Assembly (NCBI RefSeq): GCF_000420085.1
Contig: NZ_ATUG01000002.1
Span: 2,046,001 to 2,110,000 of the forward strand
Reading direction: 5' to 3'
Source: Desulfospira joergensenii DSM 10085
Lineage (GTDB): Bacteria; Desulfobacterota; Desulfobacteria; Desulfobacterales; Desulfobacteraceae
Length of the DNA stretch: 64,000 nt
Shown: one piece after another, positions 1 to 11,900 of the stretch
Layout: each line of letters opens with the position of its first letter
Numbering within the stretch: the first letter of the stretch is position 1
Notes under the pieces: generated by a model
The model's database searches: none
What the model was told of the DNA's origin: nothing
What the model saw: the letters and a program-made list of their open reading frames with translations, nothing else
Made by a program: the position numbers and the translations under genes

Positions 1-2
1 TC

Positions 3-335
3 GCCCAAAAAGAATTGGAATACGGTTCAGCGGCCATCGATGCAAAAACTCCTGTCATGAATGCATTTTATAAAGAATCACTGGAAGGAGTTGATGTAGA
101 GGACCGGGCAAACAAGGCGGCGGCCTACGTGTCCCAGGCATTTGATACATCTAATGCCATACTTGGCAGGAGCACGGCCAGGATGGGTGTTAATCCGAAT
201 TCTGGAAGGTATGCTTCACTGACCACAAGCAATGCCCTGGACCGGGCCAAAGCCGTTGCATCCGCCAAAACAACGGCCCGCACAAATGCTGAAGATGAAA
301 ACTATCAACGGCTTACCAATGCTATGGGGTATTAA
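3..335 (+). CDS. Phage virion-associated protein, C-terminal part (partial)
   Basis: The reading frame is open to the left edge, so only the last 110 or so residues of a longer protein are present; the TTG at 15 is just the first possible start codon inside the window. The visible part is Ala-, Asn- and Thr-rich and predicted helical, with a segment (ARMGVNPNSGRYA) of a kind found in small podovirus internal proteins. It ends two bases before the next phage gene, so the two are probably cotranscribed. By position, before a 93-aa, a 631-aa and a 3,329-aa gene, it may correspond to the first of the T7-like internal core proteins (gp14-like). That assignment is from gene order; I do not recognise the sequence itself with certainty. 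Confidence 0.6.
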   Translation, partial: AQKELEYGSAAIDAKTPVMNAFYKESLEGVDVEDRANKAAAYVSQAFDTSNAILGRSTARMGVNPNSGRYASLTTSNALDRAKAVASAKTTARTNAEDENYQRLTNAMGY

Positions 336-337
336 TC

Positions 338-619
338 ATGCCACTTTATCAGGTTGAAAATCCAATGGGCCGGGCGATGAGCAGTCTTGACGCGTCATCA
401 AATGCCTATAAATCAATGATGCCGAATATTCCCGCGAATCAGAAGCCTGGGCCGACGCCTGGTGGGGCTATTCTGTCTGGGGCTGGGGGGGCTATGATGG
501 GGGCTCAAGTAGGAGCAATGACGGCAGCCGAAGGGGCAAAAGGCCTTGCAGCTGTCGGAGGTCCATGGGCACTTGGGATTGGTACAGGTATTGGTCTTTT
601 GTCGTATTTCTTATCGTGA
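338..619 (+). CDS. Small glycine-rich hydrophobic phage protein
   Basis: A 93-aa protein starting at ATG 338, two bases after the previous stop. The N-terminal 45 residues are polar. The C-terminal 50 are Gly/Ala-rich and hydrophobic with GxxxG-type spacing (GAILSGAGGAMMGAQVG, then GIGTGIGLLSYFLS), like membrane-interacting glycine zippers. Lying between virion genes, it is probably a minor virion or ejection protein that contacts the host membrane, or an assembly factor. This is inference from composition and position; no family is recognised. Its last nine bases overlap the end of the convergent lipoprotein gene. Confidence 0.6.
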   Translation: MPLYQVENPMGRAMSSLDASSNAYKSMMPNIPANQKPGPTPGGAILSGAGGAMMGAQVGAMTAAEGAKGLAAVGGPWALGIGTGIGLLSYFLS

Positions 620-946
620 TGGCATGGGAATGGCAATAGTAACACCGCCAACAATGATTTGTTTCTGTCCCCTTATTTCTTCCCATCCAATTAAGCTGTC
701 ATTTTGGTTGAAAACAAAATAATAAGGCCGAGTTCCGATGTCATGTGAGTCATACATGGGGTACTTAAGGAGAAAACAGCCATCAATAAAATCAGTGCTT
801 ACAGGAGCCTTATCATTAAAGAATTTAGCCAATTCAGATCGAGAAATTCCAGGCTGAAGAGAGTTTAATTTTGAAAGGTCAGGACCCTTTGAGGCACATC
901 CAAAAATGAACAAAGAAATGCAAGCAAACAAGAAACATTTTTTCAT
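611..946 (-). CDS. Small lipoprotein, antisense to the phage operon (moron candidate)
   Basis: A 111-aa lipoprotein precursor. An in-frame ATG exists upstream at 988, but ATG 946 is chosen because it has a strong AGGAGGG-type ribosome site and begins a classical lipoprotein signal: MKKCFLFACISLFIFGC, with the lipobox IFGC giving lipidated Cys17. The mature part has an 'LNSLQPGISRSELAKFFND' stretch resembling the start of the SmpA/OmlA (BamE-like) fold, but the match is too short to be decisive. It is the only minus-strand gene within the plus-strand virion operon, which fits a phage moron expressed from the lysogen and acting at the cell envelope, for example in surface modification or superinfection exclusion. 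The function is unknown. Confidence 0.75.
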   Translation of the reverse strand: MKKCFLFACISLFIFGCASKGPDLSKLNSLQPGISRSELAKFFNDKAPVSTDFIDGCFLLKYPMYDSHDIGTRPYYFVFNQNDSLIGWEEIRGQKQIIVGGVTIAIPMPSR

Positions 947-1005
947 AACGCCCTCCTTTTTCAAGGAAAGTAATATCAGGGAAGTCAAAAATCAAGGAGA
1001 ATATC

Positions 1006-2901
1006 ATGCCGGATAAATGGGGAAGGGTAGGATACAACGATTTCATGGGCATTGCCAATGTGTTTGGGCAGATCAATAACTTGAACAAGCAGAATCAGTA
1101 TTATAACCGCCAGAACCAGGAGCAAGCCAAGAAGGATCAGACTCACAAGGATGCCGTGACCAATTACGCCATCTTGGGAAAGGATCCGGAATCCCAGAAT
1201 TTGGTGGGGGGGCCGGAGGCCCAAGTACAGGCCCGGGACTGGATAGATCGCGGCAACAAATACATGGAATCCATTTCGGACGCCAAAGAACGGAAGCAGG
1301 CCAAAGAGATTTCAGAACTTTATCTTTCCGGACAGTGGGAGAATCTGTCTCCGGAAAAGAAAAAGAAATATTCGGCTTCAGCTGTGGCCCAGGGGGAGAT
1401 AGTTGCAGCTAACTATTTTAAGGGCCAGACAGATGCAAGAAAGGCCATTGAGGAGACAAAAGAAGCCTTGGCAAAGGAAGGTTATAATAATCTCCTTGAA
1501 TATCGGAAATATATCAGCAAGGCTCTGCAATCAGGGGATCAGGCCGGGGCTGCCACCCTTATCTCCGATTTGTCAAAGAAAATGAATCATCCGTATCAAT
1601 ATGAATACGATCCGCAAACAGGACGGTTAAAGGAATACTATCTTCATTCCGGATCCGGCCGGCACGAACCGACAGGCGGAAATCTTTCAATGGAAGATGC
1701 GGTCAATATGATTATGAATATCACGCCTGAACAGTTCAAGGTCGCTCAATATACCCACCTGGAATCGATTACCGGTTGGAACGAGGAGGCCCGGAAACCT
1801 TCCGGGAGTTCCGATGGTGGCCGTGGCCAGTACTACACCAAGGGGGGAAAAGAGTATTACATTTATCCTCAGAAAGCCATTGAGAACGGAGTCCAGCAAC
1901 ACTATGTGGTTATGGATGACGAAAACAATAAAACGGCCTACAAGTCAATGGCCGAGCTTCAACAGGCCGGTTTCCGGTACCAGGATCTGAAGAGGGAAAA
2001 AGATAAGGCTGATATTGAATCTACCCAGGCATTGACCGCCAACAGGAAGGCAGAGAAGGCATACCACGACAAGAGAACCGCAACCCTGGGCCAGGGGAAA
2101 TTCACTGAATGGAAACTCTATGACCCGAAAACCGGGAAAGAATATACGGCCAAGGATAAAGGGCAGTTTGATTATTATCAGAAACAGGGCCTGGTTCCCA
2201 TCGATACCAGTCAAAAGACCCTGACAAAGGCAGAAGTCGATCAGTATGAAAGGAGTTCAAAGGCTTTTTTCCAGGATACCCGGGACCTGGGCATGGCCAT
2301 GGATGAAGTCAGCGGGAACATTCGGGGCACGATTAAAAAGGATAACTGGGAAAATATCCGGAAGATCGCCAAGCACCACGGGGTTTCACTTAAAAACAGG
2401 CAGGGAGAGCCGGTCGACCTGAACGGATGGTGGCCTGGAGGAAAAGCGGACACCATGGATGTTGAAGTCATGCCCTTTGGTACCAGCCAGTATAGGGACC
2501 AGGCGTCAATCGACCAAAAGGGCGCAAAATATGAGACATCAGCAACCGGAGAGAATGCCTTTTCTGGCCCAGGCGGGTCTGGCAGGGGCCCTGCAATTTC
2601 CCAGATGACCCGGGACGAAATAAAAAATGCATATAAGTTCAGTTCCATGGGGGGATCAGACGAACCGGGGAAAACCCCCGTCACCTGGGTACAGGAAAAA
2701 ATGGGCACAGCCCAACCGAACAACGCAGGATATGAAAAAATAGGTGAAGGCCCCATTGAAATGACACTGAGGCTGACCGGAATTGAAACGGATCTCACCA
2801 AACAGAAAGCCATTGCCAAAAATCTGAGAAGCCGGTTCCCGGATGCCACGGAGGAACAAATCGTTGTCATGATTCAACAGGCCGCAAAGCCTGGCCTCTA
2901 G
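1006..2901 (+). CDS. Phage internal virion-like protein, 631 aa
   Basis: A soluble, Gln/Lys/Tyr-rich 631-aa protein beginning at ATG 1006 with a good site (CAAGGAG) 8 bases upstream. It has no signal peptide or membrane segment. The N-terminal third is helical and highly polar (repeated NKQNQYYNRQNQEQ-type stretches); the middle has a DPQTGRLKEYYLHSGSG segment and the C-terminus is Gly/Ser-rich. The size and the place directly before a giant structural gene match the gp15-like position of T7-type phages (core or ejected protein). No catalytic motif is visible. A role in the virion core or DNA ejection is inferred from gene order only. Confidence 0.7.
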   Translation: MPDKWGRVGYNDFMGIANVFGQINNLNKQNQYYNRQNQEQAKKDQTHKDAVTNYAILGKDPESQNLVGGPEAQVQARDWIDRGNKYMESISDAKERKQAKEISELYLSGQWENLSPEKKKKYSASAVAQGEIVAANYFKGQTDARKAIEETKEALAKEGYNNLLEYRKYISKALQSGDQAGAATLISDLSKKMNHPYQYEYDPQTGRLKEYYLHSGSGRHEPTGGNLSMEDAVNMIMNITPEQFKVAQYTHLESITGWNEEARKPSGSSDGGRGQYYTKGGKEYYIYPQKAIENGVQQHYVVMDDENNKTAYKSMAELQQAGFRYQDLKREKDKADIESTQALTANRKAEKAYHDKRTATLGQGKFTEWKLYDPKTGKEYTAKDKGQFDYYQKQGLVPIDTSQKTLTKAEVDQYERSSKAFFQDTRDLGMAMDEVSGNIRGTIKKDNWENIRKIAKHHGVSLKNRQGEPVDLNGWWPGGKADTMDVEVMPFGTSQYRDQASIDQKGAKYETSATGENAFSGPGGSGRGPAISQMTRDEIKNAYKFSSMGGSDEPGKTPVTWVQEKMGTAQPNNAGYEKIGEGPIEMTLRLTGIETDLTKQKAIAKNLRSRFPDATEEQIVVMIQQAAKPGL

Positions 2902-2924
2902 AATCCTTTATTCCCGGGAAAGGT

Positions 2925-5900
2925 ATGAATATGCCATTTGATTTAAAATCTGCCCTGAAAGAGATGTCTGAGGAAGAAGTAGCCAGATATCTTACCCATG
3001 CCAGTAATTTGGATTACGACCTGTTGAAAGAGCAAAATTTTACGGATGCCCAAATCAATCAGGGGATTCTGGAGATGGCTCCTGAAGATTATGAGACCCT
3101 CGCAAGTCAGAGTTTCAACGAAAAAAACTATGGGGATGTCCAGCGGGGCCTTATACGTGGAGGTCATAACGTGGCTTCTTCATACGGAGGCATGGCCGCT
3201 CTTGGAGGGGATGTCCTTGAACGGGCCGGCGCCGAAAGCCTCGGAAAATCTGTTCAGGATTACGGTATGGGGGTCTACCAGGAGCATGAAAAGGAGGCCT
3301 CCCTTTTTCCCAAAGATAAATTCTCTGACAGCAAGTTTGGATGGGCCTTGGGAACTTTTGCTGAGCAGGTGCCGGTCATGGCTGAGATTACCATCGGTGC
3401 GGCTTTGTCTGGTGGAGGCGGGGCCCTCCTGGGGAAAAAGATTCTCCAGGAAGGTGTTGAAGCGGCGGCAAAAAAAGCAGTGGTCAAGAAGATGGCTAGC
3501 CGGGGTGCAAAGGCCGGGATGGCGGCAACTGTGTTCCCACTTGAAACCGGATTAAATTATGGGGAACTTCGGAATGAGCACGGCGTCAAGGCACCTTTGT
3601 CCTCTGTTTTTTTTGGGTCCCTGGCCACGGCCATGGAGTTTATTCCCGGCGGAAACATTAAAATTGTAGACTCGCTCCTGGACGCCGCAAAAAAAGGAGA
3701 TGGCGGAGTAATGAAAACCATTGCCCGGGAACTCCTTGCATCCATGCCGTCTGAGGCAGCACAGGAAGCAGGCCAGGAAACTATGTCTGTTCTCAATGTG
3801 GTGGCCAATACCGACGAAAAGTTTTTGACCCGGGATAATTTTCTGCGGATTCTGGAATCGGCCGGCGCCGGCGGTATGATGGGTGGTGCAGGCGGCACGG
3901 TCAAAGGAGGAATAAATGCCTTCAGGCAGGGGCGGGGCCGCGGTGTCTCTTCCGAAGAGGGGTCACCCGGGCCTGTGAACGAACCTGAGTCCGGGCAGAC
4001 CGGTACCGCCCCGAGGGCCGAGCCCGGGCCTGTCGATCCGGATGCCGGTACCAACGCCTTCAATGCGCTGTCCCACGAGACAAAAACAGGCCTTGAGCAG
4101 ATCCGGGATGATTCCATAGGCCGGATGAATGCCTTTGCTCAGCCAGTTGTACAAAGATCGGCTCCGGAACAGGCCATCGAACAAACTCCCGTTCAGCCCC
4201 CTGGACAAATGTCTACCCCCCCTGGACAAACTCCCGTCCAGCCATCAATTCCTGATGATGAATTAAACCGAATGGTGAATCAGGAACACATCGAAATGCA
4301 AGATGAGGTTGACCGGATCAATGAGGTCATCGATAACAGTGATGACCCTTTTCTTAATCCAGTCAAAAGGGTACCCCAGGAGAATCAGAAAACCTCGGGA
4401 TATCAGCGAAAAGCACAGAAGACTTTTGAAAAAATATATCTCGGCCAAAATCATGGCGATATTAAAAAGAGTCTGGATGTGATTGAAACCACAAACAGGT
4501 ATCGGGAAGAGCTTCTTTCAGACAAGGGTGCGCTTGAGGCCAGGGCCAAAGAAACAAGGATGTCCCCTGAAGACCTTAAGAGAAACTTGGAACTGGACCT
4601 TGCAGAGAACTTACCATTAGAAAATATCATAAGGGAGCATTTAACAAAGGCCTCTCCAAGGAAAGGCATGGAGGAGGAGTCCGACGCCAAAGACAGGGAA
4701 CTTTCCCGGGTAAACACAGATCCCTCAGAGGCTCAGAAGGAGGCAGGAAACTATAAGAAAGCCCACATCAATTTCATGGGTTTTGATGTCTCCATTGAAA
4801 ATCCGGCCGGCAGCACCAGAAAAGGCGTGGACGGATCCGGCAAGGCCTGGGAATCCACCATGCAGAGTCATTACGGATACTTCAAGCGGTCCCTGGGCAA
4901 AGACGGGGACCAGGTGGATGTCTTCATCAATCCGGATTCCAGAGAAGACGGAAAGATTTTTGTCGTTGATCAGGTAGACCCTGGGACCGGCAAGTTTGAT
5001 GAACACAAAGTCATGATGGGTTTCGGCTCCCCGGAAGATGCTAAAGCTGCTTACCTCTCCAATTATGAAGATGGGTGGCAGGGCCTGGGTGAAATTACAG
5101 AGGTCGGGCGCGATGATTTCAAGGCCTGGCTGGGAGACCGGAAGCGGACCAAGAAACCATTTGCCTTGGGGAAAAGCACGGTTTCCCCGGAAAAAATCAC
5201 GGAATCAGGGGAAAATGTTACAGAAAACCTGGAAAATATCACAGACCTTTCTCCCGGGGATCCTGTTCAGTGGTCCACCAAGACCGGAAAAATTTTCACC
5301 GGGAAACTGACTACAAAGAGAAGTGATGGGAGATGGGATGTCACCAAGGATCAGGATGACCGGAACTCGATTGTCGATGAATCGATGCTTGAAAAAGTGG
5401 TTCAAAAGCAAGTGGTGGCGGCGGATGAGGTAACAACCCGATCGACCACCGATAAAAATACAGATACGGCCGGCCGTATCCCCGAAAATAATGATGAGGA
5501 CCTCATCGCCAAAGATGATGGTTCCCCCCGGGAGAAGACATCAAAATCCGTTGGATCCGAAATCGGTAAAACAGATGATAGGGCCCCTGGGTCTACCGAG
5601 AAAAAGAGCGATGCTCCCGGACGCATCACCGAAAAAGACGATCCTGCAGAACGTTCAACATCTGAGTCTCCTTCAAAAATAGAAGACTTTGGAGAAAAAA
5701 TAGGCGGTGCCAGAAAAGACATTGCTGTTAAAACCGGATCTTCCAGTAAAAAGAAAGAGCAAAAAGACACCGGCTGGAAGGCCAGATACCAAGTATCAAA
5801 AATTGAAAACGAAACCGTTCGGCGCAATGGAGAGTACGTTGACAGCGATAGAAACGGGAAATGGGGTATCTGGGATAAACGAAAAAAAAAGAGTCGTTGG

Positions 5901-8900
5901 GGTCTCCCTCAGCCGATAGGCGGTAAGGTTTTCGATTCAGAGGAAGAGGCAAAAGCAGCACGTCCACTCCTGGCCTTGGCAGAGAAACATTCAATCTATT
6001 CTGTTGGGGAAAACAGGTATTCCATATTCCGTAAAATCAATGATCGAAAACGTGTCAGAGTAGTGAAAGAGGACTTTGAAAGCCGGGATGCAGCCAAGGA
6101 ATACATGGTCAAAAATGCGGATGAAATTCTTTCCTCCAAGCTTTCCTTCGGAGAGGAGGTTTTACCAAAGCCAGAGCAAGTTTACAGATACGGCAAAGAG
6201 AGAAGACAGGGTGATATTGCACCAGACGCATTTTCCAATGTTTTTGGTTTTCGTGGAGTTGAGTTCGGCAACTGGGTATCCAAAACAGAGGAGCGCCAGG
6301 AGGTCATGAATCATGCCTATGATGCCCTTCTTGATATGGCAGAAATCCTGAATATCCCACCAAAGGCTGTCTCATTAAATGGGGAACTCGCTCTCGCTTT
6401 CGGGGCCCGGGGGAAGGGCTTGTCCGGAGCCGCCGCTCATTATGAACCGGCGTATGCCGTCATTAATCTAACCAAAATGGCCGGGGCCGGGCATCTTGCC
6501 CATGAATGGTTTCATGCATTTGATCACTATCTTGGACGGCTTGATGGAAAAGCCGAGACTGAAAAAATTACGAATAGCCGTGGGGATTCTGTTTATAAAA
6601 GACAAACAGAGCAAATGACTTTTGCTACTCATGGTTTCCAGTTTTCAAAAAGCGGGGCCAGGGAAGAGCTCAGGGAAGCCTATAAAAAGTTCGTTAAAAC
6701 AATGCTGGTTAAAGGAGAGAAATATGTTGATGATACTCAGCAAGTTGAACGATTTCTTTCCAGAGCAAAAGACGCTTTAAAATCCAGACTTGATAATATC
6801 AGGGACGGGCTATCAAAGCAACTCGATAAACGGTATTGGAAACGGAAAAACGCTCCTGCCACTCCAGAGCAATTATTAAGGTTTGATGAGCTTTCAGACA
6901 TGCTCATAAATGGGGAGCAACTGGAGCTTGAAACAAAAGTAGTGGATTCGAAACGGAGAAGTCACTTCCCGGCCACACGCCACACAAACGCCATCCTGGA
7001 TGAGATGAGCAATATCTATAAGGCCGTTCGTGGCCGTACCGGTTTTTCTGAAAACGGAGATAATACAATCGGTAAATTGGCTGGTCCCATTGGTGCATAC
7101 CGGCAAAGAATCAAACTCCTTAAAGAAGCTGAAAGCGGCAAGGAAAAAATAAGGACAATCCCCACCAAATTTGTCATGCAGGCCAAGGAAGCGGATCAGG
7201 CAAGATCAAAGTCATACTGGTCAACCGAGCATGAATTGGCGGCCCGGGCTTTTGCTGCATACTTGGAAGACAGACTGTCGGATAAAAAAGCACAGAACGA
7301 TTTTCTTGCCTACCATGCCCATGGCGCTGTTATCGTCCCTGTCTACCCGGAAGGGCTTTTCATGCCATATCCGGAAGGCGTCGAACGGCAGGAGATTAAT
7401 AAGGCTTTCGATAATCTGTTCGATGAGATCAAAACCAAGGAAACCGATAAGGGGGTTGCTCTTTATTCTGTCTCAGATGATTTTTCGCTAAATGGAGATG
7501 ATTTCAGGGAGCAACTCCAATCTTTTTTAAAAAGCCCAGATGGCTGGAAGAAACCCTTAAAAATTAAAGGGACTCCGAAGGTCCTACAGATCTTGGGCGC
7601 TGAGAATCATCCTATTCTGATAAACCCATCCACGTTGAAAAAAGTTTTATTTGAAAAACATGGCCTTCCAATTGACCTGATAAAACAAATTCCAGAAAAA
7701 ATATCAGACCCTATAATGGTTTTTGACTCCGCTACTGTCCCTGGATCTCTGGTGGCTATGACAGAATTAAATCATGATGGAAAGACCCTTGTTGCTGCTA
7801 TCCATTTGAATATCAAGAAAGGGAAGCATTTAATAAACAGGATTTCAAGTGTCTATGGCCGTGAAAAAGATTCTCACTTCACGAATTGGATCAAAAGGGG
7901 ACTGCTGAGATATCAAAATACTCAAAAAACAAAAGACTGGTTTCACTCCAGGGGGCTACAATTGCCCAAAGGGGAAAACAGCCTTTTGAACAGTAATAAA
8001 ATACTGACTGAAAAGGATCTTGTCAAGAATATTCAATATTCAATAAACCAAACCCCCGGGCAGGGTGTAAGCTTTCAAGACATCCAGTCAAGATTCAAAG
8101 GTCAGGACGTTTTTCTTTCCCCGGACGGATCCATTTCTATTCGTTTAAAAAATGGAACCGGCGTTCAAATCACACAGGTCCAGGAAATAGGAGGTAAGGA
8201 TGTCCGGTTGGCCATGAAAGCCGGCAGGGTGGCCAAAGACGGTATAATCCTGGGAAAATACAAGAATAAAACGATAACCCTGAACAAGGACCTGGCCAGC
8301 AACTTCACCCGGGATCACGAACTCTATCATTTCCTGGTAGATATGGGCATGATCACAGAAGGGGAGCGTCTCAGGCTGTTGGCTAAATTTCAGGCTCTGA
8401 AAAAAAAGAACCAGATCCGGTTCAAACCTTCCGACCTCCGGGAAGAGAACGAAGCCAATATGTTCGCCCAGATTCTGGAAGACAGAGAAGCATATCGGAA
8501 AACTCCCCTGGGAAGGCTTATTCAAAAAATAATGGATTTTGTGAATGGGCTTTTGTATATTGGTCGAAAATCGATCCGCAAGTTAGCCAGGTCCGTTGAA
8601 TCTGGAAAAATCTTTGATAGAGACACCGTAACTACACCGGTATATGAAGTCTCTGCCGGTAAAGGATCATTCAAGGAAAATGGAAAGCCGTCCAGAATAT
8701 CTGATGCCAAATTCCCCGATGTGGAATTACGGCAAACAGGGGAAATTCAAGTCCCCAACAAAGGAAAGATTGGAGGCGCTGGCGAAATTGCCGCCATCTT
8801 TTCCTCCCTATCAGACGCCGCACAAGAAGAAGCCTGGGGAGTTGCCCTCGACAAATCCAACCAAATCATAGAAGTTCATAAATTTTCCAAGGGCCTTGCC

Positions 8901-11900
8901 GATGAGGCCCCTGGCCATGTCAATCAAATGACCGGCCACCTCTTGAAAAACGAAGATGTCCATACGGTTTACCTTGTACACAATCATCCAGGAGGGACGG
9001 TCTTTCCCTCTCCGGCTGACAAGGCAACGATCAAAAGTGTTGATGCTTCATTGCGGCTGAATAAGATCACGACAAAGGGCGTGGTTATTTCGGATGGAGA
9101 GTATATTGAATTCGATAAGAGAGATGTCGATATTCCGGAAAAAATTCCTGCCAAGGATATGGATTCCACGGCGCCGGTCAGTGAGCGAAGAATAGCGAAA
9201 AGAAGCCCTCAACCAGATTTTATCATAAATGAGGATGATCCATTTACCCAGCTCATGCGTTTTGATGGGGAAAGGGATGGTATCCTGTTGGCAGACGGTG
9301 GCGGCCAGGAGATAGCTTTTATTCCCTATGAAAAGGGGAAGACGATTCGAGAGTCGACCATCGACATTTTGGCAGCTGCCGCCAGGCATAACGCAACTTA
9401 CGCCGTGATCCATGCCAAGACCCTGGACAATACCAATCGCTGGAAATTATACGGCCGGCTTGCGGAGGGCCTGAGGTCTCAGGGGATAACCGTCCTGGAT
9501 GTCATAACGGAGCACCCGGCCACCGGGCCCATGAGTTTGGTTGAAGCCAAAAAAATGTATGGGCCCAGAATCGAAGGCATGGAGGCCCTTGACTCCGATG
9601 AGGTTCTCTACCAGACCTCTGAAGATTTGGTCTATGGGCTGGCGCAAGACACATATTTTCAACAGGCAGTTGATCTTGTGACCGGGACCCTAAAATACCG
9701 GAAAGATAAAGGGGAGGGGCATAGAGACGATATTTCGACCCTGGCATCCATATTCAAAACCACAATGTATAATGCTGATAAGATCGGAGGTGCCGCAAAA
9801 CGGGCGTTTGACATCTTCCGGAAACAGCCGGATTGGAAGTTTGAAAAACAGCGGGAACTCCTCTTTGACGGTGATGAGTCCCTGCAGGCCAGAATTGAAA
9901 ATTACAGGAAAAAAGACAAAGCCGGGTATCAAAAACTGAATGATTACATTGTAAATCAGGATGTCATGGGCAGGGGGCATATCGTCAGGGAAGAGGGCGA
10001 TGTGTTTGTTCTTTACCACTGGAAAAAAGAGGGTGGGGCGAAGAAAAGACTGGGTATCTTCGAATCAGAGGATGAGGCCTGGGAATACAGCCGGGAAATC
10101 GAGGCCCAAGAGTCCGGATTGAATGAAATGGGGCAGGACGCCCTTAAGGCGACCCGGATGATCACCAGGAAAATGTATCTGCATTATGCCCAGGATATGA
10201 AGGCAGCAATAGAATCTTATAAAGCTGCAAACCTCCCCCTGCCCGAAATCACAACGGTCAGGAACGGGAAAGAGGTTCAAATTGACCTTGAAACCCTGTC
10301 AAAGGAACTTGGGGACCGACAGGGGTATTATTTCCCCAGGCTGAGACAATCCGGACAATGGAAGGTTTCGGGCAAGAAAAAAGGTCGGAAGGCGCATCAA
10401 TATTTTGATTCCCGTGTGTTGGCAGATAAATATAGGGCCGGCCTTGACAGAAAAGGGTTTAAAACAGAGCTTACGCAGGTCGGGAAACTCAGTGAGGATG
10501 TTTATCAGGCCCTGGAACCGCTTCTTTCCCTGCAGCAAACTATCAATAAAACCCTGAGGGAAATGTCCAATAAGGACAAGGAAAGGGTGCTTGAGGATAG
10601 AAATCTTTCAACTGAGTGGCGGGGTGAAACCTTTGTAGTCAAGGGTCGGGGGATAGGTGTTGATGTGGAAGAGGTATTGACCCCCCTGGGTGGAAAATAT
10701 AAGGACCATTTCGTGAAAACAGCCCGGGGAGAAAAATATTCTCCGGAGATCCATTTTGAAAACGTGGATCCGGCGGATGTGGAAGCCCTTGAAGAAAGGA
10801 TACTTAAATCCGTTCTTTACTCCGGCCACCTTTTCAAGGATATGGATGTTGAGTTTGCCACTGCGTTTGCAAAGCAGTTTGACGCCGTACTCAAGGGCAG
10901 AGGTTCCCGGGCCCGGATGATCGCCAGGACAGATGCCGTGGGAGAAGATGTTTCCAGAGGGTATGAAGAGGATCTTATATCGGCTTTGGTTCAGGCCGCT
11001 AACTCAGCGGCCGGCGGGTACGCGAAGGGCCAGGTGGCACAGCAGGCCACGGCGGCCATTATGGGCCGCGACATCTCATGGCAGGATTTTCAGGAACAAC
11101 ATGGCGGCGGCATTATCCAGGACCTGGAAAAGGAATTGGCGGACCTTGAAATATACAGCCCGAAAGAGCTTGAACAAAAAAAGATTTATCGGGAAGACCT
11201 CAGAAAGCTCAGGGGCAGCTTGTTCAATAGAAAATTTATCTCCCTGGAGGAAGTCGAGGACATCCAAAAACAGGCCGCCACCCTGCAGAAAAAGATAGAC
11301 TCCATCACCAAATACAGAGATCCAGCCCTGGCCCAAAAGATTCAGGCCAGATTGAACGAGGCCAGGACTGGCCTCTACGAGCAGTACCAGCATATGACCC
11401 GTGAAAGGAGCCTGCAGGAAGACAAGCAGGGGAAGATTTACCGGGACATCACGGCAACTCTAAAAGATATTTTGAGAAATGAAGAGGCCGCTGACCGGCT
11501 GATCGGCATGGTCAAAGCAGCTGCCGTTTTTAAATACCTGGGATTCAGGGTCAGTTCCGCCCTGATCAATGTGACAAACATGATTACAGGCGTGCCGGCT
11601 GTAATGAACGGTGAAACAAAGGACGGGATCAGCATTACATCTGCCTTAAAGCATGTGGCTATCGGGATCAAAGAATACAGTCTTTCGCGGCGTGGCAAAT
11701 CAAAATACCAGGATCTTTTCGACGAAATTGCCAAAAAGGGGTGGGATGAACCAAAGTTCAACCGGGAGGCCTTCAGCGCACTTCAGGGCCGCCTGGGCAG
11801 GGGCTGGAATTTAGCAATGGAAACCTCAATGTTCATGTTCGGTGTAACTGAAAAAATGAACAGGGCCGCCACCATTGCCGGGACTTATCTTGCCATGAAA

